Below are positions 47,801 to 53,702 of a DNA stretch of 64,000 bases, piece after piece. This stretch comes from Flavobacteriales bacterium UBA7666 (GTDB lineage Bacteria > Bacteroidota > Bacteroidia > Flavobacteriales_D > Crocinitomicaceae), in contig DLHO01000022.1 of NCBI GenBank assembly GCA_002483265.1, positions 124,860 through 188,859 on the forward strand, written 5' to 3'. The position numbers and the translations under genes are program-made. The notes under the pieces are model-generated. The model was not told the origin of the DNA. It did not search any database and saw only the letters and a program-made list of their open reading frames with translations. Numbering within the stretch: position 1 is the stretch's first letter; the number at the start of each line of letters is the position of its first letter.

Positions 47801-47935
47801 AATATTTTCAATAGTCCTCACCAAACTTACCGTGGAAACGAGCGAAGAATGATTACTTCATCTTATGATGGGTTGAGTATCCGTGGCGGTCTGAAATTCC
47901 AGTTTTATCAGAAAAAGAAAAAGTCCCGACTATGA
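44813..47935 (+). CDS. TonB-dependent receptor B of the phosphonate locus, with His-rich linker
   Basis: 1040 residues: a long signal peptide (to about residue 33), a carboxypeptidase-regulatory-like domain (about 36-115), a His-rich linker (about 125-190, with HADHHDHG and MHVGHDHGEG), plug (ELSARGTPWDWNMVLLDGVRLP, GDAIGGIMNII) and barrel ending GLKFQF before a basic tail. It is paralogous to receptor A. The His-rich stretch is absent from A and could bind Zn or another divalent metal needed by the phosphodiesterase. The stop codon lies inside the terminator stem at 47919-47949. Confidence 0.9.
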   Translation: MKRGLLHVKRNRLFHLFFLFLALATSSFAYTQTTRITGQLLNEKSPIDFGLVKLSPSSRSAFTNQDGFFTFDSIPSDLDSIQITCFHEGKTTFSNWIHLPKNVTIDLGVIHLNDPDRKTEEIEEVTISHKQQHGNQKAAHADHHDHGIGETNYIGANQDATQNVADDIKKMTSMHVGHDHGEGNELSARGTPWDWNMVLLDGVRLPIANASGTRSMSLSVIPNSLINYLDASKSSRPDLPGDAIGGIMNIITKDESDSLLFKINISGGYNFQAQQPLINGNFILSNSTKNKRWGYVVGANLFTRNTNDQALQIQYFGEYGHSIRRFSLQNNNDTKGTYSALLGGFYQVNKKLKISYKALGSINKSGSFSRESRYDYSSSLITSRQGFSNAQTVLLGGKLSVHYDPTSKLHLELTQSSYGTQFYYPNFPYAKGDGRNGDLFIDFTQSNVVFQDMIYTDDAGNSYSSDVNGLPVIPNGVNPVGNLNRYKYIDGDQPANTTADSWKQVQPQVKTTEASSFQFDRAFSEINHSREIDPVHLHLSSAWKPNNKLKLQSGISFTHKTGERKLSMHEWYQNNQIQNSPILLSSYELHPNPASFLNKLPNSNETYLLPALSNGEIKAFIPNTDYKTYELPMTVGNYNYRFFSGSNYAYKEDYGQAYTKAIVQLSNRWGMEVGLRVEHTHTQITVDTVLYDNDQLYLANVYETGNGEYSLVPVESDPYSGKLTPTVSNTVAYPIEKLTRNTAYSAFLPMINFKFDATKKTVLRASLTRSYRRPVFEELKPGQPIIDYNQLEYTLGNPNLKPAYAWNVDFTSSTYLPHEQLVEFGVFAKRIDQLIFKTVSYNTDQSLGIRTKSYENSATPAYLVGAEFNFRKLFSFLPGIWEDLGIEINGAATYSQFQVPGKTFKQALPNQPNFLSNIQLFFDGHESGIFVLVSASYTGDYTTEINTAAVSDGTQNKQLLHASNQDYDQFIRHRWEGSFYGEYTFKKGVSFYVAVNNIFNSPHQTYRGNERRMITSSYDGLSIRGGLKFQFYQKKKKSRL

Positions 47936-47949
47936 ATGCCGGGACTTTT
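47919..47949. terminator. Bidirectional terminator between TonB receptor B and the phosphonatase gene
   Basis: A 10-bp stem, AAAAGTCCCG (47919-47928) with CGGGACTTTT (47940-47949). It overlaps the receptor stop codon and serves both convergent genes. Confidence 0.85.
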
Positions 47950-47970
47950 CTGATGCCTTGGAGAATTTAT

Positions 47971-48678
47971 TTATACAGCATAATTCCCAACAGACAAACC
48001 TAAGATCGATTCAAGCTCAACCAACGAATCTATAATGTAATCCGGGTTTGCTAATGCTAACTCTTCTTTGGGTTGCGCTCCCGAAGTAATTCCGATGGAA
48101 TAAATACAACCAGCTGCTTTTCCTTCTTCAATATCTATACATGAATCACCCACTTTTACTACTTGTTTCGGATCTGTAACTCCTCCTTTATGCATGGCTA
48201 GTTGGATCATATCCGGATTCGGACGTCCTAGCACCACATCATCTGCAGTAACAAGGAAATCATAGTCAACTCCTTCAGACCAATTCATTTTAGATAACAA
48301 TCCGGTTGCCGTTGCACGATCGTATCCCGTATTTAAAACAACCAGAATAGAAGCGTCTTTCAATTTTTGAAAAACCTCCAATGTGTGATCAAACGTTTTT
48401 ACTTCCATTTCCTGGTAAGCAGTTTTCAATTCCGCCTTGAAATAGTCAAAAATCGTATCGACATGAATCGGGTTAATATCCTTTCCTTCGAGATTTGTGA
48501 GAATGTCAATAATAGCGGTTCTTTTTTCCTTTCCTGCACAATATGTCAGTACCTGATCCAACGTAAAAATGTGATCGTAATGTGCAAGCGCTTTTTGAAT
48601 TGTCTTATAGACAACATTATCCTCATCTACTGTTGTTCCTGCCATGTCAAAAACGACCATTCGAACTTGTGAATTCAT
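47971..48678 (-). CDS. Phosphonatase-like HAD hydrolase (PhnX-like clade)
   Basis: 235 residues. HAD motif I is DMAGTTVDED with nucleophile Asp11, the DxAGT form specific to phosphonatases. The cap contains YCAGKEKR with candidate Schiff-base Lys50 or Lys52. Arg152 (VLGRPNPDMI) replaces the usual HAD lysine, and motif IV is VGDSCIDIEEG. These features fit TIGR03351, relatives of phosphonoacetaldehyde hydrolase that occur with HpnW/HpnZ and not with the AEP transaminase PhnW. It would cleave the C-P bond of a 2-oxoethylphosphonate, yielding phosphate. It is divergent from the DUF5690 carrier. Confidence 0.9.
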   Translation of the reverse strand: MNSQVRMVVFDMAGTTVDEDNVVYKTIQKALAHYDHIFTLDQVLTYCAGKEKRTAIIDILTNLEGKDINPIHVDTIFDYFKAELKTAYQEMEVKTFDHTLEVFQKLKDASILVVLNTGYDRATATGLLSKMNWSEGVDYDFLVTADDVVLGRPNPDMIQLAMHKGGVTDPKQVVKVGDSCIDIEEGKAAGCIYSIGITSGAQPKEELALANPDYIIDSLVELESILGLSVGNYAV

Positions 48679-48763
48679 TCAGTTTATATTTATTAGACTT
48701 AAAATTAAATAGCTTCGTTTGTGAAAATTTGCTGATTTTTTGGATTCATTATTTTCACTCCAA

Positions 48764-48796
48764 CAAAGATAATGAAGTTTCTTATGAGTAAACAAA
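48764..48796 (-). promoter_or_regulatory. Phosphonatase promoter with embedded operator
   Basis: On the minus strand the -7 box is TATCTTTG (plus 48764-48771) and a -33 TTTG lies at plus 48793-48796, spacer 21. The motif GTTTCTTATGAGTAAACAA (48777-48795) fills the spacer, so a protein bound there would block the promoter. A second inverted pair, TTTGTTCA (48805-48812) and TGAACAAA (48844-48851), lies toward DUF5690. Confidence 0.6.
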
Positions 48797-48905
48797 AAAT
48801 TCCATTTGTTCAAATATTTAATAATTGAATAACAAAACCATAATGAACAAAAATGTCGTTAATAGAGCCTTATTGCCGAATTTTGTGTTTTGAATTAGAA
48901 ATATA

Positions 48906-50243
48906 ATGTTTAACTATAGTAAACAAATATCAAAATTACTGGAGCGAAAATCAATCCTTTTCGCTTTTTGGTGCTTTGTAGCAAGTTTCGGAGCTTACTT
49001 CACCATGTATGCCTTCAGAAAGCCTTTTAATGCAGCAGAGTATTCCGGATTCAGCGCATTTGGAATGTCTTTAAAAACAGTCTTGATATTATCCCAGGTT
49101 TCCGGTTACATGCTTTCCAAGTTTTTGGGCGTAAAAGTTATTTCGGAATTGAAAGCAAACAAACGGGTAGTTCTCATTATTGGATTAATTGTTTTCGCTC
49201 AATTGGCATTAATTGGCTTCAGTATTGTTCCTGTCCCATTGAAATTTGTTTGTCTCATTTTGAATGGACTTCCTTTGGGAATGGTTTGGGGGATTATTTT
49301 TAGTTTCCTGGAAGGAAGAAAATTGACAGAATTGATCGCCACCGGACTTTCAGTAAGTGCCATCGTATCTTCCGGGTCGTTGAAATCTCTTGGTCGGATG
49401 CTCATTGAGAACTACGGAATCAGTGACTTTTGGATGCCTGCATTGATCGGATTTTTCTTTTTACCTCTTTTCCTGCTATTTGTATGGATGTTGAGTGTTA
49501 TTCCTGCCCCGAATGAAAAAGACGTTGCCCGAAAATCGAAGCGTTTACCCATGACAAAAGAAGGGCGTAGAAAGGTGTTCCTGGCTTATGGAGTTGCCGT
49601 TTTCACCCTTGTACTAACTTACACCATGTTGTGCATTTACCGCGATTTCAGAGATAATTTTGCTGTGGAAATCTGGCATGAATTGGATTCAAAAGGAGAT
49701 ACTTCCGTATTTACCGCAACAGAAATTCCCATTGCATTGGCAGTGATTTTAATTACGTCAACATTGGCATTTTTCAAGAGTAATTTCAAAGGCTTGTTCT
49801 TCACGTTTACACTCATTTTTATTGGTCTATTATTAATCGGATTTTCCAACTTCCTGTTCACTATTCATGCACTTTCTCCGATTGTCTGGATGACATTGAA
49901 CGGATTAGGATTGTATATGGCCTATGTGCCTTTTCAAATAGTAGTCTACGAACGTTTTGTTGCTTTATTCAAGATAAACGGCAATGCAGGTTACTTCATG
50001 TATCTTTCAGATAGTATTGGTTATTTGGGAAGTATCCTGGTGCTTGTTTACAAGGAATTCTTTGTTTCCAAAACAAACTGGTTAGCCTTCTTTCAATCGC
50101 TCAGCTATAGTATCATGATTGCGGGATTCATTCTATTGCTTGGAGCAAGTCTTTGGATTGCCCGCAGGTATTTGACTCAAAGAAAGTCTGAGTACAAAGA
50201 GAACGAGAATAGAACATTGCTGGTTGCAGATTTGGAGAATTAA
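48906..50243 (+). CDS. DUF5690 MFS-like transporter
   Basis: 445 residues with about 12 transmembrane helices. The N-terminus YFTMYAFRKPFNAAEYSGF resembles the organophosphate:phosphate antiporter class (GlpT/UhpT-like), and the family corresponds to DUF5690. It is divergent from the phosphonatase gene, across a gap with shared operator-like motifs. It is therefore the best candidate for moving the phosphonate across the inner membrane. The charged C-terminal tail (RRYLTQRKSEYKENEN) is cytoplasmic. Confidence 0.85.
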   Translation: MFNYSKQISKLLERKSILFAFWCFVASFGAYFTMYAFRKPFNAAEYSGFSAFGMSLKTVLILSQVSGYMLSKFLGVKVISELKANKRVVLIIGLIVFAQLALIGFSIVPVPLKFVCLILNGLPLGMVWGIIFSFLEGRKLTELIATGLSVSAIVSSGSLKSLGRMLIENYGISDFWMPALIGFFFLPLFLLFVWMLSVIPAPNEKDVARKSKRLPMTKEGRRKVFLAYGVAVFTLVLTYTMLCIYRDFRDNFAVEIWHELDSKGDTSVFTATEIPIALAVILITSTLAFFKSNFKGLFFTFTLIFIGLLLIGFSNFLFTIHALSPIVWMTLNGLGLYMAYVPFQIVVYERFVALFKINGNAGYFMYLSDSIGYLGSILVLVYKEFFVSKTNWLAFFQSLSYSIMIAGFILLLGASLWIARRYLTQRKSEYKENENRTLLVADLEN

Positions 50244-50287
50244 GTAAATACTACTAAAAAAACGCCTCATACTTATTAGCTGTTAAC

Positions 50288-50428
50288 TCAGCATCCAGTT
50301 TCCGGTATCTCAAGAAATTCCGTTCCTATTTGTCCTCTAAATTTGATGATGGCCTGAGCCAGCATTCTGACACATCCGACATGAAAACCAGCATAGTCTA
50401 AAATGTAATTGATTGATGGTTTGGCGAG
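50288..50428 (-). pseudogene. Possible gene remnant (open frame without start)
   Basis: A stop-to-stop frame of about 46 codons on the minus strand reads protein-like (YAGFHVGCVRMLAQAIIKF, then GTEFLEIPETGC) but has no credible start and no detectable RBS. It lies between DUF5690 and the deaminase gene near an island boundary, so it may be debris from an insertion. It could also be chance. Confidence 0.2.
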
Positions 50429-50477
50429 TTAAATATTATTATTTATACTTGCCATATTAACATTCTAAACAATCACT

Positions 50478-51482
50478 ATGAGCACGAACAATCCAAATTT
50501 AAACTACTATTTAGATCCTTCAAAGTCAGTCAAAGATCTTATCAAACTCGATAAATACCCAATAGATGAAGGTATGCAGGAGAGACACAGATTATACTCT
50601 TTATTATTAATGGCTATCACAAAATATTATTGGAATGGTAACAAGGAAGGCCAGTATGGAACATATCCTTTAAACCCTGAAAAATACTCTTTCATTAAAA
50701 ATGATTACGTTGGTCATAATATTGCTTCAATTGCTGTAGATGCCTATGGAGAAGTCATTGATTTTGAATTTAATCATAATAAAACCTATAACAGCTCAAC
50801 AGAGCACGCTGAATCCAGAATGGTTAAAAGGGTTTTTACTCTTACTCAAATCAATGATTCTTGGAAAGTGTCGTTGGATAAACATAATCCGAGAACAGAT
50901 TATAACACTTTTGAAGATGTCGTTATGTATACTACATTAGAATCTTGCTCTCAATGTGCAGGAATTATGGCGCTTGCCCGTGTTAAAGAGATTGTATATT
51001 TACAAACAGATCCTGGAATGTACCTAATTGGTAATATCTTAAGAAATCTTACTAAAAAGATTGATAACGTTGAAGGTAGCAAGGGAGATTTGACTTCTCC
51101 TATGCCAATTTCAGGCGAAAATATTGAGTTTACATATTTTTCTAAACTCAATTCATCATATTTGTCCTTCAAACAAAATTCTTCTAATGTAGCCTTTTTC
51201 AAACCGGATCCGACACCAGAAATACCATTACCTAAGGAGAAGAAAACCGATTCAATAACTTCTTTTTTATGCACAAAGTATGCGTATGAAGTATATAGTG
51301 AGGCAGAAAAAGAGTTTTTGGAATTTACTGAAAATTCGCTTTCACATCCAGATTATAAGCCTAAAGATAAAGCAGGTGTTGTAATTGAGAAGGCTTTGAC
51401 AAACAAATCCGTTCTTATTGAAGTTAGAGATTTTTATCAATATGCGACCAAAAGTGGTAAGAGAGGGACTCCTCATAAATAA
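50478..51482 (+). CDS. Stand-alone cytidine-deaminase-fold protein
   Basis: 334 residues. A zinc-dependent deaminase core lies at about 35-185: H110-A-E112 in STEHAESRMVKR (zinc His and catalytic Glu) and C157-S-Q-C160 in TTLESCSQCAGIMALARVKEIVY, arranged as in TadA/CMP-dCMP deaminases but with Ser in place of the usual Pro before the first Cys. A C-terminal ~130 residues with a Pro/Lys-rich linker (PTPEIPLPKEKK) and helical end are unassigned. Neither the length nor the tail fits housekeeping TadA. It lies just inside the tRNA-remnant boundary of the island. A free-nucleotide or nucleic-acid deaminase in defence is possible; the substrate is unknown. Confidence 0.78.
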   Translation: MSTNNPNLNYYLDPSKSVKDLIKLDKYPIDEGMQERHRLYSLLLMAITKYYWNGNKEGQYGTYPLNPEKYSFIKNDYVGHNIASIAVDAYGEVIDFEFNHNKTYNSSTEHAESRMVKRVFTLTQINDSWKVSLDKHNPRTDYNTFEDVVMYTTLESCSQCAGIMALARVKEIVYLQTDPGMYLIGNILRNLTKKIDNVEGSKGDLTSPMPISGENIEFTYFSKLNSSYLSFKQNSSNVAFFKPDPTPEIPLPKEKKTDSITSFLCTKYAYEVYSEAEKEFLEFTENSLSHPDYKPKDKAGVVIEKALTNKSVLIEVRDFYQYATKSGKRGTPHK

Positions 51483-51535
51483 GCGCGTTATCTCAAAATA
51501 TTTAAGGCATTAGATGAAATTGGTGACGTTTAGGG

Positions 51536-51555
51536 CGAGTCCCGTCCAGACCGCT
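51536..51555 (+). repeat. tRNA-Asp 3'-end remnant (putative distal attachment site)
   Basis: CGAGTCCCGTCCAGACCGCT is identical to 27011-27030 of intact tRNA-Asp, but the preceding sequence has no tRNA structure. A diverged copy of the tRNA flank follows (TATATGGCTGTA, then CAAGATGTATCAAATGT). Confidence 0.8.
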
Positions 51556-51681
51556 ACTGTTAAAAGCAAAAAGAAAAGTCCTATATGGCTGTAGGAAACA
51601 GAAAAGTCCAAGATGTATCAAATGTAGGAGATGTCTTTTTTTGTGCAGTTCAAGGTGCTCTTGATAAAACGACTAAATAAC

Positions 51682-52044
51682 ATGAAGAATATCTCAACAA
51701 AAAGCTGGACAAAAATCATTGGAGTTTTAATAATTCTATTTTTCTTAGTATACCCGTTTTTTCAAAATCTGGTCGAAGCTAATGATGATAAACTACTTGA
51801 AGATGCCATTGAAACAAAGGGGGTCATAGTAAAAATTCATACTCCAAAAGTAATTCACGGCTCATATTATGGTGTTTTTAGTTATTCAGTAAATAATAAG
51901 AATTACAGTTTTGAAGAACGTGGGGACTTTTCCTTATTGAACCTAAAGGATACGGTATTAATTAGATATTCAAAAAAAGACCATTCCGTTGCGAGGGTCA
52001 CGGATAAATATTATCTGGAAAAGTACAAACATTTGAAAAGATAA
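51682..52044 (+). CDS. Small single-pass membrane protein
   Basis: 120 residues from the ATG at 51682; the frame extends upstream only through the repeat remnant. One transmembrane helix (about 9-31, WTKIIGVLIILFFLVYPFFQNLV) is followed by a small beta-rich domain resembling DUF3592-type folds (ETKGVIVKIHTPK...YYGVFSYSVNNKNYSFEE...DTVLIRYSKKDHSVARV). The function is unknown. It lies between the tRNA remnant and a convergent LRR gene, in the accessory zone, and ends at a strong hairpin. Confidence 0.65.
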   Translation: MKNISTKSWTKIIGVLIILFFLVYPFFQNLVEANDDKLLEDAIETKGVIVKIHTPKVIHGSYYGVFSYSVNNKNYSFEERGDFSLLNLKDTVLIRYSKKDHSVARVTDKYYLEKYKHLKR

Positions 52045-52075
52045 GGTTATTGAATATCATTTTTTTAGGATGAAC

Positions 52076-52105
52076 ATAAGGGTAGTTTTTTACAACTACC
52101 CTTAT
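52076..52105. terminator. Bidirectional terminator
   Basis: A perfect 12-bp stem, ATAAGGGTAGTT (52076-52087) with AACTACCCTTAT (52094-52105), between two convergent genes. Confidence 0.85.
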
Positions 52106-52163
52106 TTATTTTCGAATAAATTCTAATTGAAGATGTTCTTTTTAAACATGGAAATGGGATGGA

Positions 52164-52877
52164 TTACTTACCCAATGTTTCCAAAGTTTCTCTTGTCTTG
52201 TACTGACTCATCTGCTCTTTTGTAGCAATAATGGTTGCGCTTTCATCAATATAAAGAATATCCATCTTTAGTTTTTGATTTTTAGTAATATCGATGTTTT
52301 TAATTGGATTATCCGTTATGATGATTTGGACAAGTTCTGTATTGTTTGAAAGATCCAGTTTTTCCAATTTATTATTATCTATAACAAGGAATTGCAACTT
52401 TTTAAAAGGAGTTAAATCAATGCTTTTGATTTGATTATTCATAGCATTTAGAGAAATGATATTCGGACAATTTTTAATTGTTACATTGACTAATTGGTTT
52501 ACACCACATGCCAGATGAGTTAGCACAGGTAAGTTAGAAATCTCTAATTCTTTTAAATTATTGCCGGCACAATAAAACTTGATTAAATGTTTGAAACCGT
52601 CTAATTTAATTTTTTCTATATGATTGAGGCTCAGAGATAGGTCTTCAATATTTTTGAATTTATCTACATCTTGAGCATCTCCAAGGTTTTGTTCCGTTAA
52701 ATCGAGTTCTTTTACCTTATCTGCCTCTTCCTGTTGAATTTGATTGTCTTTATTCAAATCTATCTCAGGATATTGTTTCAAAACGACTTCAAGGAATTCA
52801 GGATTTTTGAATACAAGTGTTTGGGCTTTGGAGCAATGGATAAAGAAAAAAGGGATAACGATCAATATTAATTTCAT
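52164..52877 (-). CDS. Secreted EF-hand plus leucine-rich-repeat protein
   Basis: 237 residues. A signal peptide (MKLILIVIPFFFIHCSKA) is followed by a canonical EF-hand calcium loop, DLNKDNQIQQEE (about 40-51), and then about six short LRRs (NIEDLSLSLNHIEKI, HLIKFYCAGNNLKEL, KLQFLVIDNNKLEKL and others) to about residue 205. The HCSKA region could also be read as a weak lipobox. It is a probable protein-binding surface or periplasmic factor. The upstream region holds a 13-bp tandem repeat. Confidence 0.8.
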   Translation of the reverse strand: MKLILIVIPFFFIHCSKAQTLVFKNPEFLEVVLKQYPEIDLNKDNQIQQEEADKVKELDLTEQNLGDAQDVDKFKNIEDLSLSLNHIEKIKLDGFKHLIKFYCAGNNLKELEISNLPVLTHLACGVNQLVNVTIKNCPNIISLNAMNNQIKSIDLTPFKKLQFLVIDNNKLEKLDLSNNTELVQIIITDNPIKNIDITKNQKLKMDILYIDESATIIATKEQMSQYKTRETLETLGK

Positions 52878-52948
52878 TTTTTTATTTGTCTAATCAAAGA
52901 TTATAACTGAAGTATAACTTAATTCAATTTATTTTTTAAAGTTAATAT

Positions 52949-53014
52949 ATAAGGTTAAAATATAAGGTTAAAATATAAGGTTAAAATATAAGGTTAAAAT
53001 ATAAGGTTAAAATA
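52949..53014. repeat. Five-copy 13-bp tandem repeat
   Basis: The unit ATAAGGTTAAAAT begins at 52949, 52962, 52975, 52988 and 53001. It lies about 70 bp upstream of the LRR gene (minus strand) and ends at the 19-bp tRNA-flank repeat at 53014. Confidence 0.9.
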
Positions 53015-53032
53015 TTTTGTCTTTTATGGAAA
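53014..53032 (+). repeat. 19-bp copy of the tRNA-Asp downstream flank
   Basis: ATTTTGTCTTTTATGGAAA is identical to 27105-27123, immediately after the tRNA-Asp terminator hairpin. It may mark the outer right edge of the accessory region. Confidence 0.6.
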
Positions 53033-53048
53033 CCCCTTAATTGAATAC

Positions 53049-53702
53049 TTACCTATGCGTAGTTTGAGCCATTCTCATATTCCTGCTAATCAAAAGACAT
53101 TTGATATCAATCAATGCAATCCAAACAAGGAACAGCAATAAGGTTATTTTTTGAATCAGCGGTAAAAATGTAATCGACCAGTTCGTAATATAAATTGCGA
53201 AATTCAGAAGGATTAGAAAGATACAAAGCCATCCAAGGTAATAAAGTACTTTCAGCCGATGTTTTTTCAATTCATTTAAAGTTGCAGCCATTGGAATAGC
53301 GCTAATCGTACTTCCAATTCCGATGATGCCGTCATGAAACTGGGTGAAGACAAATATAAGAATGAACATCGCCAAACTTCCGGTGTAACGAATGATAAAA
53401 GTATTCAGTTTTCGTTCATGGAAAAATTGAGGTAGATAATACCAAAAGACTGCTATTGATGAAAAGAGAATGATCATTCCGGTTAAGGCAAATCCTCTTC
53501 CGGAATTAGGGATTCCATTTTTTGCGTTTTTCGCAAATAAATCGCACCAATAATTGTTGACCCAATCAAACCCCTTCATCATCGGGTTTACATTTGATCC
53601 CCCGGGATAAAGATTTGCAGCAACAATATAGAGAATAATAAAAAGTGCAATTCCTATGATTGGAATGTATGTCCATTTTTCATTTAATAGGCTCCTTTTC
53701 AT
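53049..53702 (-). CDS. Six-helix integral membrane protein (DUF998-like)
   Basis: 217 residues with about six transmembrane segments. A conserved-looking loop follows helix 1 (NLYPGGSNVNP...FDWVNNYWCDLF) and then GRGFALTGMIILFSS. It resembles DUF998-type membrane proteins, but the assignment is tentative. Its start overlaps the end of the MBL-fold gene by 23 bp, so the two are translationally coupled on the minus strand. Function unknown. Confidence 0.7.
   Translation of the reverse strand: MKRSLLNEKWTYIPIIGIALFIILYIVAANLYPGGSNVNPMMKGFDWVNNYWCDLFAKNAKNGIPNSGRGFALTGMIILFSSIAVFWYYLPQFFHERKLNTFIIRYTGSLAMFILIFVFTQFHDGIIGIGSTISAIPMAATLNELKKHRLKVLYYLGWLCIFLILLNFAIYITNWSITFLPLIQKITLLLFLVWIALIDIKCLLISRNMRMAQTTHR

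Larger units (their letters stand above)
27011..51555. mobile_element. Putative tRNA-Asp-associated genomic island carrying the phosphonate locus
   Basis: The 20-bp sequence CGAGTCCCGTCCAGACCGCT, which is the 3' end of intact tRNA-Asp plus two bases, recurs in the same orientation at 51536-51555, where no tRNA gene remains. This is the classical attL/attR pattern of tRNA-integrating islands. Downstream flanks also resemble each other (TATATGGCTGTA and CAAGATGTATCAAATGT are shared). No integrase or mobility gene is visible inside, so the element would be immobile or mobilised in trans. Confidence 0.5.

Noticed and set aside
28360..47935. Classical SusC/SusD polysaccharide utilization locus
   Set aside because: No SusD-like lipoprotein or glycoside hydrolase is found; the receptors are not SusC-like and the enzymes are phosphonate-related.
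51631..51681. N-terminal extension of the small membrane protein
   Set aside because: The extension is a translation of the tRNA-flank repeat remnant; the ATG at 51682 gives a normal membrane-anchor start.
52949..53014. CRISPR-like array
   Set aside because: Copies are contiguous 13-mers without spacers, and no cas gene is present.
27011..53032. Integrase, transposase or conjugation genes within the putative island
   Set aside because: None of the frames in this interval shows integrase, transposase or relaxase motifs, so mobility is not claimed.
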